A stretch of 64,000 bases of DNA from Pseudomonas cannabina. Its GTDB lineage: Bacteria; Pseudomonadota; Gammaproteobacteria; Pseudomonadales; Pseudomonadaceae. The stretch spans positions 5,750,001-5,814,000 of the forward strand of contig NZ_FNKU01000001.1 in NCBI RefSeq assembly GCF_900100365.1, in the 5' to 3' direction. The notes beneath the pieces were generated by a model. The model made no database searches. It was not told the origin of the DNA and saw nothing but the letters and a program-made list of their open reading frames with translations. The position numbers and the translations under genes were made by a program. This document shows, in pieces, positions 9,415-19,773 of the stretch (positions are counted from its first letter, which is position 1; every line of letters begins with the position of its first letter).

Positions 9415-11088
9415 TTACAAGACAAACCGTTGCACCATCGTATTCAAATCGGTCGCCAGCATCGACAGCGCATTACTCGCGACGGTGGTCTGCTGTGCGC
9501 CGGACGCCGTCTGGCTCGACAGGTCACGGATGCTGCTCAGGTTGCGATCCACTTCCCCTGCAACTTGCGCCTGCTGTTCAGCGGCACTGGCGATCAGCAG
9601 ATTGCGGTCGTTGATGGTGGCCGTCGAGCTGATGATGACGTTCAATGCCTCGCCGGTTGCGGCGGGCTGTTCCAGGGTGAGGTTGGCCTGAGTGGCGGTA
9701 TGGCGCAGCGAACTGGCGGTCTGTTGAGTGCTTTGCTGCACGCCGCTGATCAGCCCCTCGATTTCTGCCGTCGACGCGCTGGTGCGTTGCGCCAACGAAC
9801 GGACTTCATCGGCCACCACGGCAAACCCGCGTCCCGCTTCGCCCGCGCGTGCCGCTTCGATGGCGGCGTTCAACGCTAGCAGGTTGGTCTGGTTGGCAAT
9901 GGCGCGAATCACGTCGAGAATGCTGCTGATGCTCTGGGTGCGTTCGGCCAGCCCTTCAGCCTGATGCGAAGAGTCGAGCACGTTTTCGGTGAGTTCCTTG
10001 ATCGAGCTGATGGTTGCCGACAGCTTGTCCTTGCCTTGTGCTGCCGCCTGGGTCGAAGCCTCGGATTCGGTCACGGTATTGCTGGCGTTACCCGCCACTT
10101 CCACGGCAGCCTGGCTCATCTGATTGACCGCAACGGCGGCCTGTTCGATTTCATCGTTCTGCAATTGCAGGTTGAGCGCGCTGGCCTCGGCGATGCTGCC
10201 CATCTCCTGCACCGACTGCGATAACTGGGTCGCCGCCGCGTAAATCTGGTCAATAGTGCTGTGCAGGTTGGTGCGCATACGTCCCAGCGTGATCAGCAGT
10301 TGCGCAGTCTCGTCCTTGCCATCCGGGATCTGGTGCTCGCTCAGGTCGCCATCGGCAATTGTGCTGGCAATGTGCAAGGCGTGACGTACCGGATGGATAA
10401 TGCTGACACTCAGCCGCCAGGCCAACAGCAGAGTCAGCGCCAGGGCAATGGCAATCGCGCTCAACGCGATGATTCGGGTCTGTTCGTAGCTGGCGCCTGC
10501 CGCCTCGACAGCACTGGCGGCACTTTGCTTGTTCAGTTCGCGCAGCAGTTGCACTTGCATGTCCATCAGGTCGCCTTGCAGCGACAGCATGGTGTTGGCC
10601 AGCATCCTGGCTTCATCCAGTTTGTTCTGTTCGATCAGTGCAATCTGCTCCTGCAAGCCGGGCATGAACGCTTTGTAAGCGTCCTGTAGCGCCACGATGG
10701 AATCGTGTTCGGTGCCGGACTGCACGCGTGCGAGGTAGTCCGCGAAACCTTTCTCGACCTCGTTCTTGAGCTGTTCAACGTTGATCTTGCTGTTGATGAC
10801 CGCGCCGGGGTCATCGGCATTGGCAATCAGGCGGGTGGTTTCGCTGCGCAGTTTGACCAGGCCGATGGCGATGGCGTCGGCCATGGCGATACTCGGCAGC
10901 GCGCCGCTCTCTACCGCCTCGCCCTGCTCGCGGATGGCCTGCATTTGCAGCAAGCAGAACGCGCCCAGTGCGACCATCAGCATCGAGCTGATGCCAAAGC
11001 AGATCACGAGCCGTGGGGTGATTCTGAAGCGGCGCAGCAGCGTCGTTGTGGTTCGCCGACGTAAAAAACCAGGCATAAATCGTTTCAC
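9415..11088 (-). CDS. methyl-accepting chemotaxis protein, four-helix-bundle type
   Basis: A 557-residue chemoreceptor. TM1 is at about 26-48 ([21 protein letters not shown]). A helical periplasmic domain of about 155 residues without Cache motifs follows, best fitting the 4HB class. TM2 is near 206-228, then comes HAMP ([14 protein letters not shown]). The signalling hairpin has the invariant [22 protein letters not shown] split around the tip near 400-425. There is no C-terminal CheR/CheB pentapeptide. The ligand cannot be read from the sequence. The 113-bp leader shows no clear FliA promoter. Confidence 0.9.
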   Translation of the reverse strand: MKRFMPGFLRRRTTTTLLRRFRITPRLVICFGISSMLMVALGAFCLLQMQAIREQGEAVESGALPSIAMADAIAIGLVKLRSETTRLIANADDPGAVINSKINVEQLKNEVEKGFADYLARVQSGTEHDSIVALQDAYKAFMPGLQEQIALIEQNKLDEARMLANTMLSLQGDLMDMQVQLLRELNKQSAASAVEAAGASYEQTRIIALSAIAIALALTLLLAWRLSVSIIHPVRHALHIASTIADGDLSEHQIPDGKDETAQLLITLGRMRTNLHSTIDQIYAAATQLSQSVQEMGSIAEASALNLQLQNDEIEQAAVAVNQMSQAAVEVAGNASNTVTESEASTQAAAQGKDKLSATISSIKELTENVLDSSHQAEGLAERTQSISSILDVIRAIANQTNLLALNAAIEAARAGEAGRGFAVVADEVRSLAQRTSASTAEIEGLISGVQQSTQQTASSLRHTATQANLTLEQPAATGEALNVIISSTATINDRNLLIASAAEQQAQVAGEVDRNLSSIRDLSSQTASGAQQTTVASNALSMLATDLNTMVQRFVL

Positions 11089-11201
11089 GGCACACGACCC
11101 CTATAAGCACACGGACCTTCTCGGAGAGCCGTTTATAGGGCAGTTGTGTGATGTCTTTATGACATCTTTCGATTAATTCGAAGGCAGACGATGGCTTGCA
11201 A

Positions 11202-11855
11202 TCAAGGCGCGCCGATTTCTTCCATCAGTTCGTCGAGAAAGCGCTTCAATCGAGTGTGTCTGACCTTCGCCATCTGCTCACCTGTGTGGGTTTTGAAGCC
11301 CTCAGCGAGGTGCAGCAGCTTGGTGTGAAAGTGATCAACGGCAAACTGCTTGTCGTCATAAGGGCGCTGGCTGGCGTGAGGATCGGTCGGGTCGTAGAGC
11401 AATCCGCCCATCCGGCCTGAGACATAGAAGGTGCGTGCCACGCCAAGCATGCCCAGTGAGTCAAGCCGGTCAGCGTCCTGCAAAATCTTCGCTTCCAGCG
11501 TCAACGGGGTGATCGCCGCCGAGAAACTGTGCGCCTCGATAGCGTGGGCGACCGCTGCAATGCTTGCTTCATCCCATCCCATGCCGGTCAGCAATTCACT
11601 GGCCCGTGCCGCCGCCAGTCTCGATGCGCCGGCGCGAAACGGTGAATCCTTTTCCACCGAAACGCAGTCGTGCAGCAGTGTGGCGGCGACCAGTACTCGG
11701 GCATCGCCGCCTTCGTGATTCCGGATGGCACAGACGTTATTCCAGACGCGCAGCAAGTGCGAGACGTCGTGCGAACCGTCGATTTTTTCGGCGTGGGTGT
11801 AGGGGATCAAGTGGTCGGCGAGATCTTCGAATGGGGCAAAGTGTGCGGCGATCAT
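11202..11855 (-). CDS. yedJ: HD-domain phosphohydrolase, YedJ family
   Basis: A 217-residue protein starting MIAAHFAPFEDLADH. The metal-dependent HD motifs are HDVSHLLRVW near residue 29, the HD pair in TLLHDCVSVEKDS near 63, and HAIEAHSF with KILQDADRLDSLGMLGVART in the second half. These, and the C-terminal FHTKLLHL segment, correspond closely to E. coli YedJ as I recall it. The physiological substrate is unknown. The open frame extends to 11966, but the ATG at 11855 has AAGGA upstream and starts where the family starts. Confidence 0.85.
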   Translation of the reverse strand: MIAAHFAPFEDLADHLIPYTHAEKIDGSHDVSHLLRVWNNVCAIRNHEGGDARVLVAATLLHDCVSVEKDSPFRAGASRLAAARASELLTGMGWDEASIAAVAHAIEAHSFSAAITPLTLEAKILQDADRLDSLGMLGVARTFYVSGRMGGLLYDPTDPHASQRPYDDKQFAVDHFHTKLLHLAEGFKTHTGEQMAKVRHTRLKRFLDELMEEIGAP

Positions 11856-11916
11856 CAGGTTTCCTTGTGCATCTGCACGGGCGACAGCATTACCGAAAAT
11901 CCTGCCGTGAAAAAAC

Positions 11917-13941
11917 CTACTGCGCAAGCAACTGGCTGATCGGGCCGCCAAGCAGCGCGGCACCATGGGCGTTGAGGTGAATGAAGTCCTTATAATACGA
12001 GGTCAGATTGCCTATCAGGCATTGCCCGCCGCGACAGAAAGCGTCGTCCAGGCTGATCAGCCTGATCTGATTCCGCTGGCTGGCCTGGTTGAACAGTTCG
12101 CGTGTGAAGTGTTGCAAAACATCATGCTGCCCGACAGAAACCGACAGTTTGCCGACTCGCTGCAATTTCTGCACGTCGCTGTCCGAGGTGTCGCGTGCCA
12201 GGCGGTAGTAGAGGTTTTGCGGATTGATCAGCTGCTGCGGCACTTGCGCGACGATGAACACCTCGCTGCCGATATTCCGGTAGGCCTGAATAGTTTTTTC
12301 AAGGGCTTGCTTGAAAACTGCTCTTGAGGCAGCTCGGGTTCTTTCCTGATGATCGTCGGAGATCAGGAAATATTTGCTCATCTTTCTCTCGTCATAATCC
12401 CCGTCGGTGTAAAGCGTCCAGCGTGCAACCAGCAACACGTTCCTGATCCGGTGCTGCCTGACGTATTCAAACTCGCGGTTGGCCAGAGCCTGGCATACGC
12501 CTGGGTCGTAATTACCGCTGGCGACATCCACGCCCAGCAACGGAGGGCAGCCGCCCAGTCCGATATGCACGAGGGTTTTGCCCTGCGCACGCGCTGCGCT
12601 GTCGAACGTCGAGAGCAAGGCTTCCGAATGACTGTCGCCAAACAGTGCCCAGTCTGGTGCCTGCTCGGGATTGGCCAGACCAAACAGGCAGAAATCGATC
12701 GTCCAGCCCTTGCCGTTGTAGCCTTGATCGCAGGTGTCGCGTGTCTGCGGGTCGGCAAATGCCTGGCGCATCGCCGCCGGGTCGACGTTGAAGCGCTGAG
12801 TGAAGCCGTTGTTGAGATAACCGGTCAGCCCCAGGGCGATGAACAGCGCCGAGGCGAGGCCGGCAGAGGTGAATACCTGCTGCCGATCGAGTTTTCCAGC
12901 TTTGCGAAAAGGCTGCTCGACGAAACGCCAGCTCAGCCAGGCCAGCAGCAAGGCAAGTACAGTAAGCGCGAGCATCACCGCCGGGTGCGGTTCGCTCAGG
13001 CTGGTTTGACGGGCGAAGGCAAACAGCGGTTGGTGCCACAGGTAAGCGCTGTAGCTGAGCATGCCGATGAATACCGGGGTTCTGCCACTCAGTAGCTGGC
13101 CAACCCAGGTTTTGCCATTGGCGAACACGATGATCAGCGTTGCGCCCAGCACCGGCACCAAGGCGTTGAAGCCGGGGAGGGGCGTGCTGCTGTCGAAAAA
13201 GATGACGCTATAAACGATCAGCAGAACGCCCATCACTGCTGCAGCCTGCGCAACGGGGCTGGCGGTGTCGGCGTTTCGCGGGTGCGAGGCGAAGTAGAAG
13301 GCGATAAAAGAGCCTGCCAATAATTCCCAGGCCCGCGCATGCAGCAGGTAGAAGGTGTCGCTGGCATCCTGACGTGCGCCCAGTTGCGCCAGCGTCAGGC
13401 TCGCAGCTGCGACAATCGCCAGCAGAGCAACGACCCTGGTTTGGCCCATGCGCCAGCCGAGCATCAACACCAGCGGAAAAAACAGGTAGTACTGCTCTTC
13501 CACGGCGAGCGTCCAGGTGTGCAGCAGCGGTTTGAGTTCCGCCGTTGCATCGAAATAGCCGCTTTCCAGCCAGAACAACAGGTTGGATGAAAACGTCGGT
13601 ACCGCCACCAGACTCTTGGCGAAATATTTCAGATCAGGTGGATCAAGCGTTGCCCAGGCGACAGGCAGGCAGACCAGCGTGACTACGAACAGCGCCGGCA
13701 GGATGCGTCGTGCACGCCGCTCGTAGAAGTTGATCAGCGAAAATCGGTCGTTTGCCATCTCCGCGATGATGATCGAGGTAATCAAATAGCCAGAGATCAC
13801 GAAAAAGATGTCGACGCCGACGAAGCCACCGCTGAACATTGGCAAACCGGAGTGAAACAGAATGACAGGAAGCACCGCCAGCGCGCGCAGGCCATCGATC
13901 TCGGGACGATAGCCGAGCGCGGGATTATGAAAAATGCCCAT
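11917..13941 (-). CDS. membrane O-acyltransferase with C-terminal SGNH domain (OafA-like)
   Basis: A 674-residue two-domain enzyme. Residues 1-365 are the acyltransferase-3 membrane domain, with about ten hydrophobic helices; it has YRPEIDGLRALAVLPVILFH at the start and FFVISGYLIT. The rest is a periplasmic SGNH esterase-fold domain with GDSHSEA (block I Ser) and a C-terminal DFIHLNAHG (catalytic Asp/His). Such proteins O-acetylate LPS O-antigen or other surface glycans. A TTG at 13983 would add 14 residues, but MGIFHNPALGYRPEIDGLRAL fits the family start. The convergent, unlinked gmd/rmd pair makes O-antigen a reasonable substrate, but this is a guess. Confidence 0.87.
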   Translation of the reverse strand: MGIFHNPALGYRPEIDGLRALAVLPVILFHSGLPMFSGGFVGVDIFFVISGYLITSIIIAEMANDRFSLINFYERRARRILPALFVVTLVCLPVAWATLDPPDLKYFAKSLVAVPTFSSNLLFWLESGYFDATAELKPLLHTWTLAVEEQYYLFFPLVLMLGWRMGQTRVVALLAIVAAASLTLAQLGARQDASDTFYLLHARAWELLAGSFIAFYFASHPRNADTASPVAQAAAVMGVLLIVYSVIFFDSSTPLPGFNALVPVLGATLIIVFANGKTWVGQLLSGRTPVFIGMLSYSAYLWHQPLFAFARQTSLSEPHPAVMLALTVLALLLAWLSWRFVEQPFRKAGKLDRQQVFTSAGLASALFIALGLTGYLNNGFTQRFNVDPAAMRQAFADPQTRDTCDQGYNGKGWTIDFCLFGLANPEQAPDWALFGDSHSEALLSTFDSAARAQGKTLVHIGLGGCPPLLGVDVASGNYDPGVCQALANREFEYVRQHRIRNVLLVARWTLYTDGDYDERKMSKYFLISDDHQERTRAASRAVFKQALEKTIQAYRNIGSEVFIVAQVPQQLINPQNLYYRLARDTSDSDVQKLQRVGKLSVSVGQHDVLQHFTRELFNQASQRNQIRLISLDDAFCRGGQCLIGNLTSYYKDFIHLNAHGAALLGGPISQLLAQ

Positions 13942-14214
13942 GAAGTGTGTTCTCGAAGGGGTGGTGGCAGGTGTCGGTGGCAACAGGCGGGAGGCTGCAA
14001 CATGGAATAGCTACCGCCAGCGCGGGGCGCTGGACGCGTCTGACGGAAGGACGGAACTGGCTGAAGAACGGGACTGGCGCAAGAGGAAACAGCGGGAAAA
14101 TTATCGGCTCAATCGCCTGTAGTTTTTTAGTTCAGGTCTCTGCGTTTGTCCACCCGCTAATGGCCGTGTCGAGCCGCCAATGAGCAGCTCTCACCCTGAA
14201 ACCGGAAAGCCCTT

Positions 14215-14220
14215 TATAAT
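14215..14220 (+). promoter_or_regulatory. probable -10 box of yjdM; rest of the 315-bp gap is empty
   Basis: A perfect TATAAT lies 36 bp before the GTG start of yjdM, with no good -35 hexamer at 17 bp. The remaining bases from 13942 to 14214 hold no credible gene or repeat that I can see. Confidence 0.45.
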
Positions 14221-14256
14221 TCATGGTTTTTACCTCCCCTCGATGCGAGAACCATT

Positions 14257-14598
14257 GTGAGCTTACCGTCCTGCCCGAAATGCAATTCCGAATTCACCTA
14301 TGAAGATGGCAGCCTGCTGATCTGCCCGGAATGCGCCCATGAGTGGTCCGCTGACGCCGGTAGCGCCGATGCATCAGACGACGTGAAAGTGATCAAGGAC
14401 TCCACCGGCAATGTGCTGAAGGACGGCGACACCATTACCGTGACCAAGGATCTGAAGGTCAAAGGTTCTTCGTTGGTGGTCAAAGTAGGTACCAAGGTCA
14501 AGAATATTCGCCTGGTCGACGGTGATCACGACATCGACTGTAAGATCGATGGCATCGGCGCGATGAAGCTGAAGTCCGAGTTCGTCCGGAAAGTTTGA
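14257..14598 (+). CDS. yjdM: zinc-ribbon protein YjdM (PhnA family)
   Basis: A 113-residue protein with an N-terminal zinc ribbon (CPKC at 6-9 and CPEC at 23-26) and the PhnA core ([26 protein letters not shown] split over 45-70, then [18 protein letters not shown]). YjdM is conserved and of uncertain role. The old link to phosphonate metabolism is by neighbourhood in E. coli and no phosphonate genes occur here. The GTG start gives the family length. Confidence 0.9.
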   Translation: MSLPSCPKCNSEFTYEDGSLLICPECAHEWSADAGSADASDDVKVIKDSTGNVLKDGDTITVTKDLKVKGSSLVVKVGTKVKNIRLVDGDHDIDCKIDGIGAMKLKSEFVRKV

Positions 14599-14686
14599 TC
14601 CGGACACGCAATCGCTTTAACGTGAACGCCACATGCCTGTGTTCTGCCGTAACAGGTGGTGGCTCTTTCCAAGGCAGGTGAATTGC

Positions 14687-15118
14687 ATGTCGACAAGCCC
14701 CGCACCTTATTTGCAACCTGATGAATGCGTCGTGCTGTTCGATGGCGTCTGTAAGTTGTGCAATGGCGTGGTCCGGTTTCTGATCCGTCATGACCCGCAT
14801 CGGCGTCTGCGACTGGCAGCGGTGCAATCAAAAGAAGGCCAGGCTCTGCTGCAATGGGCCGGCCTGCCGCTGGACGAATTTCACACCATCGCCGTCATCG
14901 TCAACAATCGTGTGTTTGTGCGTTCTGACGCTTTTCTGCACATCATGGGGCTGTTGCCTGCGCCGTGGCCGCTGCTCAAGGTGCTGCGTATTTTTCCGCG
15001 CGCTCTGCGCGACTGGGCTTACAACCGCATCGCGCTCAATCGCTACCGCCTGTTCGGGCGCTATGATCATTGCCTGTTACCGTCGCCCGAGCACCGGCAG
15101 CGTTTCCTTGGCGAGTGA
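14687..15118 (+). CDS. DCC family thiol-disulfide oxidoreductase-like protein
   Basis: A 143-residue protein with the defining motif VVLFDGVCKLCNGVV near residues 15-29 (DGxCxxC), the DUF393/DCC family with a thioredoxin-like fold. A conserved C-terminal YRLFGRYDHCLLP adds a third cysteine. The start at 14687 follows GGCAGGTG; the frame is open 18 codons further up without a better signal. Substrates of the family are unknown. Confidence 0.85.
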   Translation: MSTSPAPYLQPDECVVLFDGVCKLCNGVVRFLIRHDPHRRLRLAAVQSKEGQALLQWAGLPLDEFHTIAVIVNNRVFVRSDAFLHIMGLLPAPWPLLKVLRIFPRALRDWAYNRIALNRYRLFGRYDHCLLPSPEHRQRFLGE

Positions 15119-15384
15119 CGACCGGCGGTCATTTGTAAAGTCTCATCGCCATGGACGGGTTGTGATCCACCTTGGCGGTCCGTAGAATTCGCAACATCTG
15201 GCTGTATCCCCCCATATTCACAATAATCCACTGTGCACACTGCGCCCGATTCTGAGGTCGAGCGGAGCGTTTTTGCGTTGGTTTTTCGGTGGGGCAGGCC
15301 GTGGTTTCTGTACAGGTGTCAGGCGTGTTGTTACGCGTGGCGGTCGACCTTCGGGTTGGAACATTTTTAGAGAGCTGTAAATTC

Positions 15385-16605
15385 TTGATAACGATACCTC
15401 CGAACGCCAAAGAAAATGAAAGCCCAGGCAGCTGGCTGTGCGTCTTCGCGCTGGCCTTGGCGGCTTTTATTTTCAATACCACCGAGTTTGTGCCGATTGG
15501 CCTGTTGAGTAACATCGGCCAGAGCTTCGACATGACCCCGGCACAGGTCGGGCTGATGCTCACGATCTATGCCTGGGTCGTGTCACTGATGTCGCTGCCG
15601 ATGATGCTGGCAACCCGCAACATCGAGCGCCGCAAGCTATTGATGTTTGTGTTCGGCCTGTTTGTGGTCAGCCACGTGATCTCTGCGATGGCCTCCAGCT
15701 TCGCGATCCTGCTGGTGAGCCGGGTCGGTATTGCGTTTGCGCACGCGGTGTTCTGGTCGGTCACGGCGTCGCTGGCCGTGCGCATCGCGCCGCCGGGCAA
15801 GCAGGTTCAGGCGCTTGGCTTGCTGGCGACCGGCACTTCACTGGCGATGGTGTTGGGTATTCCGCTGGGGCGTGTGTTGGGTGAAGCGCTGGGCTGGCGC
15901 ACCACGTTTCTGGGCATTGCCGGGGTCGCTGCGCTGGTCGTCTTCCTGCTGGCGCGGGCGCTGCCGTTGCTGCCCAGCCAGAACTCCGGCTCATTGCGCA
16001 GCCTGCCGATTCTGTTCAAGCGTCCCCGCCTGATGGCGATTTACCTGCTGACCGCTATTGTGGTCACCGCGCATTTCACAGCCTACAGCTATATCGAGCC
16101 GTTCACGCAGACCGTGTCCAGACTCAGTGGCGAAATGACCACCATCCTGCTGCTGGTCTTCGGCGGTGCCGGGATCATGGGCTCGATCATCTTCAGCCTG
16201 TTCAGCGATCGCTTCCCGAACGGGCTGCTGATCACCGCCATCGGTACGCTGACCTTGTGCCTGCTGATGCTGCTGCCGCTTTCCGGTGACTCGACCATGC
16301 TCGGCACGCTGACGGTGGTCTGGGGCATGGCTATCATGTGTTTCGGACTTCTGTTGCAGGCACGAGTGCTGGCGCTGGCACCGGACGCGACCGACGTGGC
16401 AATGGCGCTGTTCTCAGGCATCTTCAACATCGGGATCGGCGGCGGTGCGCTGCTCGGCAGCGTAGTGAGCAGCCACTTGGGCGTTGCGAACGTCGGTATC
16501 GTCGGCGGCTTGCTGGCCCTTGGCGGGCTGGGGTTGTGCTGCTTCACGACGCATCACTTCGGCAAGGTCCGGCCCGCTGCCGAGGTGCCGGCCGAGAGCA
16601 AATGA
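15385..16605 (+). CDS. sotB: MFS efflux transporter, SotB-like
   Basis: A protein of about 406 residues with 12 hydrophobic segments, belonging to the drug:H+ antiporter-1 branch of the MFS. The N-terminal [21 protein letters not shown] and the motif-A-like loop [14 protein letters not shown] are characteristic of SotB/YdeA sugar-efflux and AraJ-like transporters. The start is uncertain: the frame opens at 15289, but the hydrophobic core begins only at about 15424. A TTG at 15385 preceded by AGAGAG is chosen tentatively. Followed by a strong terminator. Confidence 0.8.
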   Translation: MITIPPNAKENESPGSWLCVFALALAAFIFNTTEFVPIGLLSNIGQSFDMTPAQVGLMLTIYAWVVSLMSLPMMLATRNIERRKLLMFVFGLFVVSHVISAMASSFAILLVSRVGIAFAHAVFWSVTASLAVRIAPPGKQVQALGLLATGTSLAMVLGIPLGRVLGEALGWRTTFLGIAGVAALVVFLLARALPLLPSQNSGSLRSLPILFKRPRLMAIYLLTAIVVTAHFTAYSYIEPFTQTVSRLSGEMTTILLLVFGGAGIMGSIIFSLFSDRFPNGLLITAIGTLTLCLLMLLPLSGDSTMLGTLTVVWGMAIMCFGLLLQARVLALAPDATDVAMALFSGIFNIGIGGGALLGSVVSSHLGVANVGIVGGLLALGGLGLCCFTTHHFGKVRPAAEVPAESK

Positions 16606-16615
16606 TGCGCGCATA

Positions 16616-16656
16616 AAAAAGCTCGCTGACCGTGCAAGGCGATCAGCGAGCTTTTA
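16616..16656. terminator. bidirectional terminator between sotB and pcs
   Basis: Perfect stem AAAAGCTCGCTGA pairing with TCAGCGAGCTTTT around a 15-base loop, with A and T tracts at the ends. It lies between two convergent genes. Confidence 0.92.
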
Positions 16657-16672
16657 TGTATTCACGGCTGAC

Positions 16673-17392
16673 TCAGGCTTTGAGCCGGCCCAGCCATTCC
16701 AGCGACGTTCTCCAGATGCAGATCCCCAGGAAGTACGCTGACATGGCCAGCCACAGGCCCATGACCAGCGGGCCGTTGTGCGGATGGTTGATGATCAGCA
16801 GGGCGCTGGACAGCAACCACACGGTGGTAACCGCGATGTTGATTGGCATGAAGCGGCGTACGCGAAACGGGTGCAGGAACTTCATGCGGGTCAACGTCAG
16901 CAATGCCAGGGCAATGATGGTGACGAACGTCAGCCACGGCGCCGGAGACAGAATATAAAGACACAGCGCAACCACGTTCCATGCCGCCGGGAAACCCTGG
17001 AAGTAGTTGTCCTTGCTTTTCATGTCGACATTGCAGAAGCAGAACAGTGACGAGACCAGAATCACCGAAACGCTCAGCAGCAGCGTGTAGTCCGGGACCG
17101 GAATGTATCGATAGATGAACAATGCCGGGATGAATACGTAAGTCAGGTAATCGATCACCAGGTCCAGCACCGAGCCGTCGAAGTGCGGCAGTACCGAGGT
17201 GGTGTTGACCTTGCGCGCCAGCGAGCCGTCCACGCCGTCCACGATCAGCGCGGCGCCGAGCCACAACAGGCAGGCTTTGGGTTCATTGTTGAACAAGGCA
17301 ATGGTCGCCAGAAACGCAAGGACGACGCCGGTGGCGGTGAAGCCATGCGCGCCCCAGGCGTTGAGTCTGGCTATGCGTTGATTGGTTATCAC
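16673..17392 (-). CDS. pcs: phosphatidylcholine synthase
   Basis: A 239-residue integral membrane enzyme that condenses CDP-diacylglycerol with choline to give phosphatidylcholine. The CDP-alcohol phosphotransferase motif runs from Asp52 to Asp81 (DGVDGSLAR then G73, D77, D81), with 12 residues between AR and G. That wide spacing is typical of Pcs rather than of Pgs or Pss. About eight hydrophobic helices are visible. The GTG at 17392 with GGAG upstream was chosen over the longer frame to 17452. Pcs is a trait of plant-associated pseudomonads and host-interacting bacteria. Confidence 0.92.
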   Translation of the reverse strand: MITNQRIARLNAWGAHGFTATGVVLAFLATIALFNNEPKACLLWLGAALIVDGVDGSLARKVNTTSVLPHFDGSVLDLVIDYLTYVFIPALFIYRYIPVPDYTLLLSVSVILVSSLFCFCNVDMKSKDNYFQGFPAAWNVVALCLYILSPAPWLTFVTIIALALLTLTRMKFLHPFRVRRFMPINIAVTTVWLLSSALLIINHPHNGPLVMGLWLAMSAYFLGICIWRTSLEWLGRLKA

Positions 17393-17479
17393 GGGGGCGC
17401 TCTCCAGGAAGTAATGCTTGCCAGGGTGTGCCGCAAACCTGACTGGTAGCAACTATCGACCCGGCAATTGCCGATAAGT

Positions 17480-19495
17480 TTAGCGGTGACTATCCCTTGT
17501 TTCCCGGTTGTTTTCCAGAAAACTGCGATCTGTTCCAGACCGCTCGTCACCGTATTCTTCCGGTTCGACGAAGCAGGTAGGCGATTCACCGTTGGCATTG
17601 AGTTGGTTGATCAGGGTCGGCTGGCCTTGTTCATTGAAGAAAACCTGACCGACACCTGCCGAGTTCCATAAGCGTTCACCAGCCTTGCTGTGCTCGGGCG
17701 TACGCGGGATGACCTTCATCAGGCGTCGCTTGGTGAACCAGTTCAGCGGTGAGCGGGGTGAGTATAACCAGCGATTCAGCCGATCAAAAGTGTCCAGTAA
17801 GCGTCGGGGGAATTCATTCTTGATACCACTGCTGGTGATCTGCCAGATATGAGGCCCGCCGCTGCGGTGGCGAATCAGGATTTCGTAGACGAACGAGTAG
17901 TGCACATCGCCCGACAGAATCACGTAATTGCCCGGGGTTCTGGAGTGGCGAAAGATGTTCAGAATGACATTCGCTGCGCCACGGTGCGCCATCCAGTTCT
18001 CTGCATCCACCAGCAACGGGTAGCCGCACCAGCTGAAAATCCGCTGTATCGCTTCGATCAGCTTGACCCCGAACACCGGCGCGGGCGACACGATAATCGC
18101 TGATTTATGATCGATCAGTTCCTGTTGCAGTTCGCTGAGTGCCTCCCAGCCCAGCAGGCCGGACGGGTGATTGAAGTTCGACTCGCTGCGCCAGCGCCGC
18201 GTCCGCGTATCCAGGACCACCAGCGCCGGGCTGGTGGGCAGCACGTAATGCCACTGTTGAAACTTCAGCAACTGATCGATCAGCGCGTTCTGGGCGTAGC
18301 TGTCGAGTTGATTGTCTTTGCTGACGGCCTGTTCACTCAACCGATGTACCTGTTGCACCAGGTCGTTGAGCGCGTCGGGATTGTTGCCCCAGCCTTGACA
18401 GAGCAGATAGGCGAGCAAGGCATTGCCGATAATGCGTTTCGAGAACGGATGGCTATACGCCGTCTGCTCCCAGTTGGCTGACAGGTTCCAGTCATCGGTG
18501 ATGTCGTGGTCATCGAAGATCATCATGCAGGGCAGATGGGCCATCGCGCGCGCCACGCCCCCAAGCCCGGCGACGAATTCGTCGATCAACAGTTGCTCTT
18601 TGGCGTAACGCTCGAGTTCTTCTGCGTCGAGCGGAGGCATGTCCGGTTTGACAAGTGTCCAGGGCGTCGGCGACCAGACCAGCAGGTACATCGCCAGCAC
18701 CTCCGCCAGCGTCACCAGGTGGTTGTCGGCGGTGCTGCTGGTAAACACTGGCTTGCTGGCACCGCCAAAGAATCGCTCGCGCAGTGTGTCGTTGCTTTTC
18801 AGCGCGGGCAACAGGTCGGCGCGCTGGTAGTAGCTGGCCGGATGCGTATAGAGGCTGGCGCTGTCCTCGACCACGGCGCCCTCCAGTTGCTCATCGAACA
18901 GTTCCAGGCGTTCGATCAGCGCATGAACGACACGCAGCATAGGCCCGGCGACGTCATCAGCGTAGATCTGGTCGCCGCTCATCATCAACAGGGCCGGGCG
19001 TTGCTGCGGTTGTTTGGCGTCGGCCAGCAAACGGTCCACACAGAGGAGACCGTCTGCGGCGCAATGGTGTGGCTTGCGGCAGGAGCCGTGCAGCAAGTGA
19101 TCAATGCTGCTGCGCACCACAAAGTTCGGGTAACGGGCGCCTTCGTACAGCAGGTGCGGTGCCCATTCGGCAATGCCTCCGGGCTCGCCGTCCACCAACA
19201 AGTCGTATTCGATCCAGCTGTCTCGGGGCAGATCGGCACCCAGTTGCAGGTCAATCAGATGAATGAACGCGTGGCGGCCCACGGCGATGACCTGGCATTG
19301 CGGGTCGGCGAGCACATAGTCGACGAAACCGTCTGTGGCGTTGTCCGCCGTTGCTTGTCGCAGGCGCAGCGTGAGGCCCAACGGACGCGAACCCACCAGC
19401 CACAACACCAGGCGGCCGGCTTCCTGACGGCGTAACAGCGGGCCTGCGAGGACGGCGGGTAATGACGCGGGTTGTTCTGCGGGCGAAGAGGGCAT
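17480..19495 (-). CDS. PhoD-like metallophosphatase, large cytoplasmic-type
   Basis: A 671-residue protein of the alkaline phosphatase D / PhoD-like superfamily without a signal peptide. Metallophosphoesterase motifs are LLMMSGDQIYADDVAG (near 165), MMIFDDHDITDDWN (near 330), DTRTRRW and ILSGDVHYSFVYEI (near 545). The first 110 residues form an extra domain seen in this subgroup. Lack of a Tat signal distinguishes it from the second PhoD at 31074, so an intracellular phosphodiester substrate is more likely. The start codon ATG is immediately preceded by AGG, an unusually close spacing. Confidence 0.83.
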   Translation of the reverse strand: MPSSPAEQPASLPAVLAGPLLRRQEAGRLVLWLVGSRPLGLTLRLRQATADNATDGFVDYVLADPQCQVIAVGRHAFIHLIDLQLGADLPRDSWIEYDLLVDGEPGGIAEWAPHLLYEGARYPNFVVRSSIDHLLHGSCRKPHHCAADGLLCVDRLLADAKQPQQRPALLMMSGDQIYADDVAGPMLRVVHALIERLELFDEQLEGAVVEDSASLYTHPASYYQRADLLPALKSNDTLRERFFGGASKPVFTSSTADNHLVTLAEVLAMYLLVWSPTPWTLVKPDMPPLDAEELERYAKEQLLIDEFVAGLGGVARAMAHLPCMMIFDDHDITDDWNLSANWEQTAYSHPFSKRIIGNALLAYLLCQGWGNNPDALNDLVQQVHRLSEQAVSKDNQLDSYAQNALIDQLLKFQQWHYVLPTSPALVVLDTRTRRWRSESNFNHPSGLLGWEALSELQQELIDHKSAIIVSPAPVFGVKLIEAIQRIFSWCGYPLLVDAENWMAHRGAANVILNIFRHSRTPGNYVILSGDVHYSFVYEILIRHRSGGPHIWQITSSGIKNEFPRRLLDTFDRLNRWLYSPRSPLNWFTKRRLMKVIPRTPEHSKAGERLWNSAGVGQVFFNEQGQPTLINQLNANGESPTCFVEPEEYGDERSGTDRSFLENNRETRDSHR

Positions 19496-19660
19496 CCTGA
19501 TTCAAAACTCTGGTGAGACCTTAGGCGAGAAATAGTAACGCAGCAGGCGTTGAAAGTTCTTGTTACACGGCTAAGGCATCAGACTCAGCCTGTTTCAAGG
19601 CATTGCAGCATGAGGTCAGAGCCCTGAACCCCAACCGGACGAAGCGTATGCCTTTGCCAC

Positions 19661-19686
19661 TTCAGTGGCACTCGGCAAAGCCGATA
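19661..19686 (+). promoter_or_regulatory. FliA (sigma-28) type promoter
   Basis: TTCAGT at 19661-19666, 13 bp, then GCCGATA at 19680-19686. The spacing and -10 match the flagellar sigma consensus (TAAAGT-N13-GCCGATAA), with a weaker -35. It precedes the chemoreceptor gene by about 90 bp, as expected for a motility-linked gene. Confidence 0.6.
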
Positions 19687-19773
19687 GCTTCTCTCATACA
19701 GGGTCTGAAACGGTCGACACCTCGTGTCCCCGTAATCAGTCTCTGCCCGCTGTTCTGACGAGAGATCCCCCGT